39,133 nt of DNA, taken from positions 1 to 39,133 of the forward strand of contig CANROF010000024.1 in assembly GCA_947632155.1 (NCBI GenBank). The letters run 5' to 3'. The notes below the pieces were generated by a model. That model saw only the letters and a list, made by a program, of their open reading frames with translations, was not told the DNA's origin and did no database searches. The DNA is from an uncultured Oscillospiraceae bacterium (GTDB lineage: Bacteria > Bacillota > Clostridia > Oscillospirales > Oscillospiraceae). The position numbers and the translations under genes are program-made. Shown here piece after piece: positions 26,437-34,641 of this stretch. Position 1 is the first letter of the stretch. Each line of letters starts with the position of its first letter.

Positions 26437-26465
26437 AGTATACCACATAAAACGCTGTCTGCCAA
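26437..26465 (-). promoter_or_regulatory. sigma-A promoter of the DUF368 gene
   Basis: Minus strand TTGGCA (26460-26465), 17 bases, TATACT (26437-26442). Confidence 0.7.
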
Positions 26466-26590
26466 CAGTATTCGTTTAATGTTCTGTTAAGATTATTTTA
26501 TCGCCGGAGTAAATTATTCTAACGCCGGCCGCCGCGGCATATACATACACCACATAAACCGCCGTCGGCGGAGGGCGAGGAGTTAAGCGA

Positions 26591-27193
26591 ATGGACAGAG
26601 CGAACGATATAGTCAGGCTTTGCGGCGTTGCCGCCGGGGCGCCGGTGCTGTCCCACACCGGGCGGGACGGGGCGTATTACAAATTCCCCCTGGCGGTGAG
26701 GCGCCTTTCGGGGACGGAGGACGTCCTCAATATCATCGCGGAGGAGCGTATGCTCCGGGCGCTGGAGATAGGGGAGGAGACGAAGCTCCTCGTCTCCGGG
26801 GAGGTCCGCTCCTACAACAACCGCTCGGGGGAGGGGCCCAGGCTCGTCATAACGGTGCTGGCCAGGGAGATCGCCTTCACCGACGGGGAGTTTGAAAATC
26901 ATGTCGAGGTCACGGGCACCGTCTGCAAGGAGCCGAAGCTCCGGCGCACGCCCATGGGCCGGGAGATATGCGATCTGATGCTGGCGGTGAACCGGAGCTA
27001 CGGCCGCAGCGACTACATCCCCTGCATCGCCTGGGGCGCCGTGGCCCGCCGGGCCGCCGGGTGGAGCGTGGGGACCCAGGCGGCGCTCACCGGGAGGCTC
27101 CAGAGCCGGGACTACATAAAGATGGAGGGCGACACGCCCGTTCGAAAGACGGCCTTTGAGATCTCCGCCGTCAGCGCCGCGGAAATACAATAG
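26591..27193 (+). CDS. Single-stranded DNA-binding protein with two OB folds
   Basis: 200 residues that read as two OB-fold halves. The first runs over about residues 5-92 (VRLCGVAAGAPVLSH, ending RLVITVLAREI) and the second over 100-195 (ENHVEVTGTVCKEPKLRRTP, ending SRDYIKM). The second half has the classical SSB start V-x-G-x-V-x-x-x-P-x-L-R. There is no acidic DDDIPF-type tail, so it is not the canonical replication SSB. A weak promoter (TTAAGA-17-TAAATT) lies at 26487-26515 and GAGGAG precedes the ATG. Confidence 0.72.
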   Translation: MDRANDIVRLCGVAAGAPVLSHTGRDGAYYKFPLAVRRLSGTEDVLNIIAEERMLRALEIGEETKLLVSGEVRSYNNRSGEGPRLVITVLAREIAFTDGEFENHVEVTGTVCKEPKLRRTPMGREICDLMLAVNRSYGRSDYIPCIAWGAVARRAAGWSVGTQAALTGRLQSRDYIKMEGDTPVRKTAFEISAVSAAEIQ

Positions 27194-27221
27194 AATCACC
27201 GATAAAATGCCGATTTTTCCC

Positions 27222-27250
27222 TTGACGTTTATTCACTTTGCATATAAAAT
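27222..27250 (+). promoter_or_regulatory. sigma-A promoter of pyk
   Basis: TTGACG (27222-27227) and TAAAAT (27245-27250) are 17 bases apart. Confidence 0.8.
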
Positions 27251-27315
27251 AGAGGTTGGAAAACGCGGATACGCCCGTTTCCTCTATCCGAAGAAAAGAA
27301 AGGGAGAATCAGCCC

Positions 27316-28728
27316 ATGAGAAAAACCAAGATCGTCTGCACCATCGGTCCCGCCTGCGCCAATGAGGAGACGCTGACAAAAATGTGCCTCGCCGGTATGA
27401 ACGTGGCAAGGCTCAACTTCTCCCACGGCACCCACGAGAGCCACCAGGTCACCATCGACCTCCTCAAAAAGGTCCGGGAGAAGCTGGGCCTGCCCATCGC
27501 CATCCTCCTGGACACCAAGGGCCCCGAGTACCGCATCCGCACCTTTGAAAACGGCAAGATCGCCCTCAAGGAGGGGGACGAGTTCACCTTCACCACGGAG
27601 GAAATCGTGGGAAATCAGGAGCGGGTCACGGTGAGCTACCCGGATCTGCCCCGGGAGCTGGGCGTGGGGGACACCATCCTCTTAAATAACGGCCTTATGA
27701 CCTTCAAGGTCACCGGCACCACCGACACCGAGGTGAAGACGGTGGTGGAGGCCGGCGGCGTCCTCTCCGACCGCAAGTCCATGGCCTTCCCCGGCAAGGT
27801 CCTAAAGCAGGTCTACCTCAGTGAGCAGGACAAGGCGGACATCCTCTTCGGCGTGGCCAACGACGTGGACTTCATCGCCTGCTCCTTTGTCTCCGAGGCC
27901 CAGAACATCCGGGACATCAAGAATCTGCTGGCGGAGCACAACGTCAAGGGCATCGACCTCATCGCCAAGATTGAGAACCGCGCCGGCGTGGACAACATCC
28001 AGGAGATCGCCGCCGAGTGCGACGGCATCATGGTGGCCCGGGGCGACCTGGGCGTGGAGATTCCCTTCGAGGAGCTGCCCGGCATCCAGAAGCACCTCAT
28101 CACCCAATGCAGGCTCCTGGGCAAGATGGTCATCACCGCCACGGAGATGCTGGAGTCCATGATCGAGAAGCCCCGGCCCACCCGCGCCGAGATCTCCGAC
28201 GTGGCCAACGCCGTCTACGACGGCACCTCCGCCATCATGCTCTCCGGCGAGACGGCCTCCGGCAAGTACCCGGTGCTGACGGTCCAGACCATGGCGAAGA
28301 TCGCCGAGGAGGCGGAGCGGGGCATCGACTTTGCCGAGCACTTCCGCACCTTCAAGTTCCCCATCCACAACACCGCCGACGCCATCTCCCACGCCACCTG
28401 CGGCATGGCTATCGACGTGGACGCCAAGGCCATCGCCGTCTGCTCCCTCTCGGGCAAGACCGTGCGCATGGTGTCCCGCTTCCGCTGCCCGGTGGATATT
28501 TTGGGCGTCACCACGGACGAGAAGAGCTGGCGGAAGCTGAACCTCTCCTGGGGCGTCACCCCGGCGCTCTCGGAGCAGTATAACTCCACCGACGTCCTCT
28601 TCTACATGGCCACGCAGCTTGCCAAAAAGGCGTTCCCCTTAAAGTCCGGCGAGCGCATCGTCATCACCGGCGGCGCCTCCACCGGCAAGAGCGGCGGCAC
28701 CAACCTCATCAAGATCGAGAACATATAA
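27316..28728 (+). CDS. pyk: Pyruvate kinase
   Basis: Last step of glycolysis: phosphoenolpyruvate plus ADP gives pyruvate and ATP. 470 residues start MRKTKIVCTIGPA. Motifs: NFSHG near residue 36, LLDTKGPEYR, AKIENRAGV, MVARGDLGVEIP and the active-site helix ITATEMLESMI. The length is that of the basic A-B-C domain enzyme, without the extra C-terminal PEP-utiliser domain that many Bacillus enzymes carry. Start 27316 is used because of AAAGGGAG upstream and the promoter position. Terminator follows at 28754. Confidence 0.97.
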   Translation: MRKTKIVCTIGPACANEETLTKMCLAGMNVARLNFSHGTHESHQVTIDLLKKVREKLGLPIAILLDTKGPEYRIRTFENGKIALKEGDEFTFTTEEIVGNQERVTVSYPDLPRELGVGDTILLNNGLMTFKVTGTTDTEVKTVVEAGGVLSDRKSMAFPGKVLKQVYLSEQDKADILFGVANDVDFIACSFVSEAQNIRDIKNLLAEHNVKGIDLIAKIENRAGVDNIQEIAAECDGIMVARGDLGVEIPFEELPGIQKHLITQCRLLGKMVITATEMLESMIEKPRPTRAEISDVANAVYDGTSAIMLSGETASGKYPVLTVQTMAKIAEEAERGIDFAEHFRTFKFPIHNTADAISHATCGMAIDVDAKAIAVCSLSGKTVRMVSRFRCPVDILGVTTDEKSWRKLNLSWGVTPALSEQYNSTDVLFYMATQLAKKAFPLKSGERIVITGGASTGKSGGTNLIKIENI

Positions 28729-28753
28729 TCGGCCTCAAACGCATGCCGCCTGT

Positions 28754-28782
28754 CCGCCGCGCCTTTGGCGCGGCGGGCTTTT
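28754..28782 (+). terminator. Terminator of pyk
   Basis: A 10-bp GC stem CCGCCGCGCC/GGCGCGGCGG with a TTT loop is followed by GCTTTT. Confidence 0.7.
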
Positions 28783-28810
28783 GGCAGGGTCAAAAAGGCG
28801 CAAATTGGGA

Positions 28811-28839
28811 TTGACTATGGGGGACAAAGGGGATAAAAT
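28811..28839 (+). promoter_or_regulatory. sigma-A promoter of the Mrp gene
   Basis: TTGACT (28811-28816) and TAAAAT (28834-28839) are 17 bases apart. Confidence 0.8.
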
Positions 28840-28884
28840 ATTGTTATCCACAAAAACGTGTACCACAGGAGGTTTTCAAGACAC

Positions 28885-29724
28885 ATGAGCGAAGAATGTA
28901 CCCACGACTGCTCCACCTGCGCCGCCAACTGCTCCAGCCGCGAGAGCGGCAAGCAGCCCAGAGAGAGCTTTTTGGAGCCGGGCAACCCCCACTCCAACGT
29001 CAAAAAGGTCATCGCCGTAGTCTCCGGCAAGGGGGGCGTGGGCAAGTCCATGGTGACGGGCCTTCTGGCCTCCGCCATGCGGAAAAAGGGCCCCAGCGTG
29101 GCCATAATGGACGCCGACATCACCGGCCCCTCCATCCCCAAGTCCTTCGGCGTCCATGAGCGCGCCATGGGCGTGGAGGAGGGCATCGTCCCCGGCCTTT
29201 CCCGCACCGGAATCGAGATCATGAGCATGAACCTGCTCCTGGACGACCCCACCGACCCCGTGGTGTGGCGCGGGCCCATCATCGGCGGCGTGGTCCAGCA
29301 GTTCTGGAAGGAGGTCTACTGGGGCGACGTGGACTACATGTTCGTGGACATGCCCCCCGGGACCGGCGACGTGCCCCTGACGGTCTTCCAGTCCCTGCCG
29401 GTGAGCGGCATCGTCATCGTCACCTCCCCCCAGGAGCTGGTGGGCCAGATCGTGGAAAAGGCCGTGAAGATGGCGGAGCTCATGGACATCCCCGTTCTCG
29501 GTATCGTGGAGAATATGTCCTACTTCGTCTGCCCGGACTGCGGCAAAAAGCACTTCATCTACGGCCAGAGCCGCCTGGAGGACCTGGCGGAGGCCCACGG
29601 CATCAAGGCCGCGTCGCGCCTGCCCATCGACCCCGCCCTCACAAAGGCCGCCGACGCCGGGGACATCGAGGCGGTGGAGACAAATATGCTGGACGGCATT
29701 CTGGCCGCCATTGAGAACGCTTAA
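28885..29724 (+). CDS. Mrp/NBP35-type Fe-S carrier ATPase
   Basis: 279-residue P-loop ATPase of the Mrp/ApbC/Nbp35 family, which carries iron-sulfur clusters to apoproteins. The N-terminus has a Cys cluster (ECTHDCSTCAANC) like eukaryotic Nbp35. The deviant Walker A VSGKGGVGKS lies at residues 47-55, the switch DMPPGTGDVPL near residue 155, and the cluster-binding CPDC pair near residue 216. The ATG at 28885 has CAGGAGG upstream. It is not in an isc/suf cluster here. Confidence 0.92.
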   Translation: MSEECTHDCSTCAANCSSRESGKQPRESFLEPGNPHSNVKKVIAVVSGKGGVGKSMVTGLLASAMRKKGPSVAIMDADITGPSIPKSFGVHERAMGVEEGIVPGLSRTGIEIMSMNLLLDDPTDPVVWRGPIIGGVVQQFWKEVYWGDVDYMFVDMPPGTGDVPLTVFQSLPVSGIVIVTSPQELVGQIVEKAVKMAELMDIPVLGIVENMSYFVCPDCGKKHFIYGQSRLEDLAEAHGIKAASRLPIDPALTKAADAGDIEAVETNMLDGILAAIENA

Positions 29725-29731
29725 TGCGACC

Positions 29732-29762
29732 CCGTAAGGGCCGGACACATCTCCGGCCCGTA
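29732..29762. repeat. Palindromic GGCCGGACA repeat, copy 3
   Basis: CGTAAGGGCCGGACACATCT followed by CCGGCCCG folds into a GGGCCGGA/TCCGGCCC-type hairpin between the Mrp and isomerase genes. Confidence 0.7.
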
Positions 29763-29791
29763 AAAAAAGAGAATATAAGGAGGAAAATAGT

Positions 29792-31267
29792 ATGTCCAAT
29801 ATCCCGGAAGTGAAGCTCGGCATCGTCGCCGTCTCCCGCGACTGCTTCCCCATCGCGCTGTCCACCCAGAGAAGAAAGAACATCGTGGCTGCCTACAAGG
29901 GCGAGCTCTACGAGTGCCCCATCACCGTTGAAAACGAGCACGACGCCATAAAGGCTGTTGAGGACGTGAAGAACGCCGGCTGCAACGCCTTAGTTGTGTT
30001 CCTGGGCAACTTCGGCCCCGAGACGCCGGAGACGCTCATCGCCCGGATGTTCGACGGCCCCTGCATGTACGTGGCCGCCGCCGAGGGCGACGGGGACATG
30101 ATCAACGGCCGCGGCGACGCCTACTGCGGGATGCTCAACTGCTCCTATAACTTAGGGATGCGCCACCTCAAGGGCTACATCCCCGAATACCCCGTGGGCC
30201 GCGCCGACGACATCGCCGGCATGATCGCGGACTTCGTGCCCGTGGCGAGGGCCGTCATCGGCGTCAAGAACCTGAAGATCATCACCTTCGGCCCCCGGCC
30301 CCAGGACTTCTTCGCCTGCAACGCCCCCATAAAGGGCCTCTACGAGCTGGGTGTTGAGGTGGAGGAGAACTCGGAGCTCGACCTTTTAGTGAGCTTCAAG
30401 GCCCACGCCAATGACCCCCGCATCCCCGCCGTCTGCGAGGACATGGCCCGCGAGATGGGCGAGGGGCGCTATTTCCCGGAGATGAACCAGCGCCTTGCCC
30501 AGTTTGAGCTGACGCTCCTTGACTGGGCGGAAGCGCACAAGGGCGCCCGGAAATACGTGGCCTTCGCCAACAAGTGCTGGCCCGCCTTCCCCGAAACCTT
30601 CGGCTTCGAGCCCTGCTACGTAAACTCCCGTCTGGCCTCCCGGGGTATCCCCGTGGCCTGCGAGGTGGACATCTACGGCGCCCTCAGTGAGTACATAGGC
30701 GCCTGCGTCACCGCCGACGCCGTGACGCTCCTGGACATCAACAACTCCGTGCCCAAGTATATCTACGATGAGGAGATCGCCGGGAAGTTCGACTGCAAGC
30801 TCACCGACACCTTCATGGGCTTCCACTGTGGCAACACCCCGGAGTGCAAGATGTGCGAGAGCCGGGCCATCAAGTACCAGCTCATCCAGCACCGCCTCTT
30901 AGAGCCCGAGGGGTCCGACCCCGACTTCACCCGCGGGACCTTAGAGGGCGACATCGCCCCCGGTGACATCACCTTCTATAGGCTTCAGTGCGACAGCGAG
31001 GGGAACCTGCGTTCCTACGTGGCCGAGGGCCAGGTCCTGCCCGTGGCCACCCGCTCCTTCGGCGGCATCGGCATCTTCGCCATCCCGGAGATGGGCCGCT
31101 TCTACCGCCACGTGCTCATCGAGAAGCGCTATCCCCACCACGGCGCCGTGGCCTTCGCCCACTGTGGCAAGGCCCTCTTCGAGGTCCTGAAGTACCTGGG
31201 CGTCCGGGACATCGCCTACAACCAGCCCAAGTCCCTCCCGTACCCCACCGAGAACCCCTGGGCATAA
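29792..31267 (+). CDS. L-fucose/L-arabinose isomerase family protein
   Basis: 491-residue sugar-isomerase-fold protein. It starts VKLGIVAVSRDCFP and has the FucI/AraA-family layout of N-terminal Rossmann-like domains (NALVVFLGNFGPETPETLIA) followed by the substrate domain. FMGFHCGNTPECKMC in the middle and RFYRHVLIEKRYPHH near the C-terminus are recognisable in FucI-like proteins. Members convert aldoses to ketoses. It is alone, with no sugar kinase or transporter next to it, so its physiological substrate is open. AAGGAGG precedes the ATG, and a terminator follows. Confidence 0.78.
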   Translation: MSNIPEVKLGIVAVSRDCFPIALSTQRRKNIVAAYKGELYECPITVENEHDAIKAVEDVKNAGCNALVVFLGNFGPETPETLIARMFDGPCMYVAAAEGDGDMINGRGDAYCGMLNCSYNLGMRHLKGYIPEYPVGRADDIAGMIADFVPVARAVIGVKNLKIITFGPRPQDFFACNAPIKGLYELGVEVEENSELDLLVSFKAHANDPRIPAVCEDMAREMGEGRYFPEMNQRLAQFELTLLDWAEAHKGARKYVAFANKCWPAFPETFGFEPCYVNSRLASRGIPVACEVDIYGALSEYIGACVTADAVTLLDINNSVPKYIYDEEIAGKFDCKLTDTFMGFHCGNTPECKMCESRAIKYQLIQHRLLEPEGSDPDFTRGTLEGDIAPGDITFYRLQCDSEGNLRSYVAEGQVLPVATRSFGGIGIFAIPEMGRFYRHVLIEKRYPHHGAVAFAHCGKALFEVLKYLGVRDIAYNQPKSLPYPTENPWA

Positions 31268-31279
31268 AAAATTTGACAA

Positions 31280-31309
31280 AACCGGCGCCCCCACGGGCGC
31301 CGGTTTTTT
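31280..31309 (+). terminator. Terminator of the isomerase gene
   Basis: An 11-bp stem AACCGGCGCCC/GGGCGCCGGTT with loop CCAC is followed by a T-run. Confidence 0.9.
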
Positions 31310-31345
31310 GTGTGCGAGGAGGCGCAGCAAGGGGTTTACCAACAC

Positions 31346-31380
31346 CCGTAAGGGCCGGACAAATCTCCGGCCCCTGCGGC
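31346..31380. repeat. Palindromic GGCCGGACA repeat, copy 4
   Basis: CCCGTAAGGGCCGGACAAAT followed by CTCCGGCCCCTG, almost the same as copy 3, between the isomerase terminator and the NYN gene promoter. Confidence 0.7.
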
Positions 31381-31404
31381 GGATAAATTCTGCCTCCGCG
31401 GGGG

Positions 31405-31433
31405 TTGAAACGTGGGGCGGGGTGTGGTATAAT
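31405..31433 (+). promoter_or_regulatory. sigma-A promoter of the NYN gene
   Basis: TTGAAA (31405-31410) and a perfect TATAAT (31428-31433) are 17 bases apart. Confidence 0.8.
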
Positions 31434-31470
31434 AATACTAACTGACCAATTTACGGAAGAAGGCGAAATA

Positions 31471-32262
31471 TTGCCGATCATACCTGACGTATCGCAGAAT
31501 AAGCGGCTGGCGGTGCTGATTGACGCGGACAACGTGCCGCGGGGGACGCTGGCGGGAATCATGCAGGAGGTGGCCATCTACGGTACCCCCACCATAAAGC
31601 GCATCTACGGCGACTGGACCGGGCCCCACATCGCCGGGTGGAAAAACTCCCTTTTGGAGAACGCCGTGACGCCCATCCAGCAGTACAGCTACACCACCGG
31701 CAAAAACTCCACGGACTCCGCCATGATCATCGACGCCATGGACATCCTCTACAACGAGCCGGTGGACGGCTTTGTGCTGGTGAGCTCCGACTCCGATTTC
31801 ACGCGCCTGGCCATACGCCTCCGGGAGGCGGGCATGACCGTCTTTGGCATCGGGGAGCGCAAGACCCCGGCGCCCTTTATCGCGGCCTGCGACAAATTTA
31901 TTTACATCGAGAACATCAAGCAGCCCGGCGACGCCCCGGTGAAGGTGGCGGAGGAGCCGCAGCAGCCCCGGGACAGGAAAAAGGCCGCTCAGCCCCAGTC
32001 CGGTCGGGAGGACAAGCTGCCCCGGTCCCTCATCCGCCTTATCGCCCAGTCGGTGGCGGACCTCTCCGACGGCGACGACGGCGTCTACATGGGGGAGCTG
32101 GGGAATCTCATCATGAAGAAAAAGCCGGACTTCGACTGCCGCAACTACGGCTTCAAGTCCCTTTCGGCCCTTATAAAATCCATAGACCGCTTTGAGGTTG
32201 ACTTCCGCCAGACCACCGACCCCAACGTCAAGCACCCCTACGTCCGGGACAAGGAAGCGTAG
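31471..32262 (+). CDS. NYN-domain (DUF88/LabA-like) predicted RNase with C-terminal OST-HTH/LOTUS domain
   Basis: 263 residues. The N-terminal NYN domain (PIN-like) has the acidic motifs LAVLIDADNVPRG, NSTDSAMIIDAMDIL and VLVSSDSDFTRL, which supply the Asp cluster expected of a metal-dependent RNase. A charged linker around residues 165-190 leads to a C-terminal OST-HTH/LOTUS-like winged helix (SLIRLIAQSVADLSD to YGFKSLSALIKSIDRFEV), a domain that binds RNA. The start is TTG at 31471, with AGAAGG seven bases upstream and the promoter just before it. Target RNA is not known. Confidence 0.85.
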   Translation: MPIIPDVSQNKRLAVLIDADNVPRGTLAGIMQEVAIYGTPTIKRIYGDWTGPHIAGWKNSLLENAVTPIQQYSYTTGKNSTDSAMIIDAMDILYNEPVDGFVLVSSDSDFTRLAIRLREAGMTVFGIGERKTPAPFIAACDKFIYIENIKQPGDAPVKVAEEPQQPRDRKKAAQPQSGREDKLPRSLIRLIAQSVADLSDGDDGVYMGELGNLIMKKKPDFDCRNYGFKSLSALIKSIDRFEVDFRQTTDPNVKHPYVRDKEA

Positions 32263-32265
32263 CCC

Positions 32266-33111
32266 ATGGGGAAAAAACGCCGCGGAGGCCGGGGCCTCCT
32301 CGTCTTTCTGGCGCTGGCGGCGGCCTTTGCCGCGCTTTTGTACGACAGCGGCACGCGGATAGTCACGGACGAGTTCAAGATCGGCAATTCGCGCCTGCCG
32401 GAGGGCTTTGAGGGCTTTCGGGTGACGCACCTTTCCGACCTGCACGCCACGCGCTTCGGGGAGGGCAACCGGGAGCTTATCGAGGCCGTGAGGGGCTCGG
32501 ACCCCGACATCATCGTCATAACCGGCGACATGGTGGACGGGGAGGGGCAGCAGGATTACGTCCGGGAGCTTATTCCCGCCCTCACCGCCGTGGCGCCGGT
32601 CTATTACGTCACCGGCAATCACGAGTGGGCCTCCGGCTGGGTCCATGAGCTCTTCCGGCTCCTTGAGGAGCTGGGCGCCGTGGTCCTGCGCAACGAGTAT
32701 GTCCTTTTGGAGCGGGGCGGCGGGCGGATAGTCCTCGCCGGGGTGGACGACCCCAACGGCCCCGCGGACCAGAAGACCCCGGAGGCGCTGGTGGAGGAGA
32801 TCAGGGCTGCATACCCCGGGGAATACATCCTGATGCTGGCCCACCGGGACACCGAGCTTGACATGTGGGCGTCGCTGGGGGTGGACGCGGTGCTGTGCGG
32901 CCACGCCCACGGGGGGCTGATAAGGCTTCCCTTCACCGACGGACTGGCCGCCCCCGGCCAGGGGTGGTTCCCCACGTACACCGCCGGGGTATATGAGCGG
33001 GGCGCCACGCAGATGCTGGTTTCCCGTGGCTTTACCGGCTCCCACGGCGTTCCCAGATTTTTAAATAACCCCCAGGTCGCCGTGGCGGTTCTCACCCGGG
33101 AAAAACCGTGA
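32266..33111 (+). CDS. Membrane-anchored metallophosphoesterase (YkuE-like)
   Basis: 281-residue calcineurin-like phosphoesterase. An N-terminal hydrophobic helix (LLVFLALAAAFAALLY, residues 11-26) anchors it. Metal-binding motifs are in order: SDLHATRF, ITGDMVDG, TGNHEW, LAHRD and GHAHGG. YkuE-type enzymes are secreted or membrane bound and act on phosphoesters, possibly lipid or cell-wall linked. It begins three bases after the NYN gene and is likely co-transcribed. Confidence 0.88.
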   Translation: MGKKRRGGRGLLVFLALAAAFAALLYDSGTRIVTDEFKIGNSRLPEGFEGFRVTHLSDLHATRFGEGNRELIEAVRGSDPDIIVITGDMVDGEGQQDYVRELIPALTAVAPVYYVTGNHEWASGWVHELFRLLEELGAVVLRNEYVLLERGGGRIVLAGVDDPNGPADQKTPEALVEEIRAAYPGEYILMLAHRDTELDMWASLGVDAVLCGHAHGGLIRLPFTDGLAAPGQGWFPTYTAGVYERGATQMLVSRGFTGSHGVPRFLNNPQVAVAVLTREKP

Positions 33112-33193
33112 GAGCCCCGGGGCAAATCAGGAATTTTTTCCGCCCTCCCGCATAAGATGATATGTATACCACTTTTAAGGGAGGGGGAGAGAT

Positions 33194-33283
33194 ATGAGCG
33201 ACAAGAGGGAAAAACCGGCCCCCAAGCCGGATATTGACGACCTTATCTTCGGCGGGGAAAAGCCGAAGAGCTCCGAAAGATAA
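33194..33283 (+). CDS. 29-residue hypothetical small protein upstream of prfB
   Basis: Reading frame MSDKREKPAPKPDIDDLIFG followed by GEKPKSSER. It has a very strong ribosome site (GGAGGGGGAGA, 33180-33189) and ends 22 bases before the prfB ATG, so coupling to prfB is possible. No family recognised; charged, Pro/Lys-rich, no membrane segment. Confidence 0.5.
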   Translation: MSDKREKPAPKPDIDDLIFGGEKPKSSER

Positions 33284-33305
33284 AATATGTGAGGGATCCA
33301 ACGAA

Positions 33306-34415
33306 ATGATAGTTGAATACGAGGATTATAAGACAAAGATCGCCGGCATGAGGCCGAAGCTTGACACCGTCCGCCAGGCCATGAAGCTGGACGAGGTCAC
33401 CGCCGAGATCGACCGCCTCCAGGCCCAGAGCGAGGCCGACGGCTTCTGGAACGACCAGAAAAACTCCCAGAAGGTCCTGCAGCGATTAAAGCAGCTCAAG
33501 ACGAGGCGGGAGAGCTTCGAAAAGCTGGCCGCCCGCTACGAGGACCTGGCGACGCTGTGCGAGATGGCCATCGAGGAGGACGACATCTCCCTCCTGCCGG
33601 AGCTGGAGGGGGAGTACAACGCCTTCGTGGGGGACCTGGAGACTACGCATCTGTCCACCATGCTGTCCGGCGAGTACGACAGATCCAACGCCATTTTGAG
33701 CTTCCACCCCGGAGCCGGCGGCACCGAGGCCCAGGACTGGGCAAGCATGCTCTACCGCATGTATACACGCTGGGCCGAGCGCCACGGCTATAAGTATGCC
33801 ATTCTCGATTACCAGGACGGCGACGAGGCGGGAATCAAGTCCGCCACCATCAAGATCGAGGGCGACAACGCCTACGGCTTCCTGAAAAGCGAGAACGGCG
33901 TCCACCGCCTGGTGCGCATATCCCCCTTTGACGCCTCCGGCCGCCGCCAGACCAGCTTCGCCGCCGTGGAGGTCATGCCGGAGATCACCGACACCGGCGA
34001 GATCGAGCTCAGGGACGAGGACATCAAGATGGACGTCTACCGCTCCTCCGGCGCCGGTGGACAGAAGGTCAACAAGACCAGCTCCGCCGTGCGCCTGACA
34101 CACCTGCCCACGGGGATCGTCGTCTCCAGCCAGGTGGAGCGCAGCCATTTCCAGAACTTAGAAAACTGCAAGGAGATGCTCCGGGCCAAGCTTGCGGAGA
34201 TCAAGGAGCGGGAGCACCTGGAGAAGATCAGCGACATCAAGGGCGTGCAGATGAAGATAGATTTCGGCTCCGCCATCCGCAGCTACATCTTCATGCCCTA
34301 CACGCTGGCCCGGGACGAGCGGACGGAGTTTAAAAACGGCAACATCAACGCCGTCATGGACGGCGACATCGACGGCTTCATAAACGCCTACCTTGCCATG
34401 AAGGCCGAGGCGTAA
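33306..34415 (+). CDS. prfB: Peptide chain release factor 2 without programmed frameshift
   Basis: Class I release factor recognising UGA and UAA. 369 residues. The codon-reading SPF motif is in VRISPFDASGRRQTSF, and the catalytic GGQ in SSGAGGQKVNKTSSAV. The reading frame is continuous from MIVEYEDYKTKIAGMRP; the usual in-frame UGA near codon 25 (CTTTGAC slippery site) is absent, as the corresponding region reads CAGGCCATGAAGCTGGAC. Ribosome site GAGGGA lies nine bases upstream of the ATG. Confidence 0.95.
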   Translation: MIVEYEDYKTKIAGMRPKLDTVRQAMKLDEVTAEIDRLQAQSEADGFWNDQKNSQKVLQRLKQLKTRRESFEKLAARYEDLATLCEMAIEEDDISLLPELEGEYNAFVGDLETTHLSTMLSGEYDRSNAILSFHPGAGGTEAQDWASMLYRMYTRWAERHGYKYAILDYQDGDEAGIKSATIKIEGDNAYGFLKSENGVHRLVRISPFDASGRRQTSFAAVEVMPEITDTGEIELRDEDIKMDVYRSSGAGGQKVNKTSSAVRLTHLPTGIVVSSQVERSHFQNLENCKEMLRAKLAEIKEREHLEKISDIKGVQMKIDFGSAIRSYIFMPYTLARDERTEFKNGNINAVMDGDIDGFINAYLAMKAEA

Positions 34416-34427
34416 GAGGGGGCCGCC

Positions 34428-34592
34428 ATGAGAGAATCGGTCCTGGCGGCGGCGCTCACCGCCCTTGTGGGCATTCTGGGGCTCTTCGTGGGCGCCAGGG
34501 TGGGCATCGGCGGGGAGCTGGGCATCATCCTGGCCCTGGCCGTGGCCGTCCACTTCATCCTCCGCGCCCTGGAGGAAAAGGACAAGAAATAA
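34428..34592 (+). CDS. 54-residue small membrane protein downstream of prfB
   Basis: MRESVLAAALTALVGILGLF then VGARVGIGGELGIILALAVA and a charged end LEEKDKK. Two predicted helices, Gly-rich. GAGGGGG precedes the ATG and it starts 12 bases after prfB, so it is probably expressed with it. Terminator follows. No family recognised. Confidence 0.65.
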   Translation: MRESVLAAALTALVGILGLFVGARVGIGGELGIILALAVAVHFILRALEEKDKK

Positions 34593-34596
34593 AATG

Positions 34597-34636
34597 TACC
34601 GCCCAACGCCGTTTTTCCGCGTTGGGCGGTATTTCT
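34597..34636 (+). terminator. Terminator after prfB and the small membrane protein
   Basis: A 13-bp stem TACCGCCCAACGC/GCGTTGGGCGGTA with loop CGTTTTTCC is followed by TTTCT. It may work on both strands. Confidence 0.75.
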
Positions 34637-34641
34637 CACGA

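Noticed and set aside
31438-33045. 535-codon minus-strand open frame across the NYN and phosphoesterase genes
   Set aside because: Antisense shadow spanning two good genes and their junction.
33126-33193. Promoter for prfB
   Set aside because: Only a weak TATGTATACC-like -10 was seen, with no matching -35.
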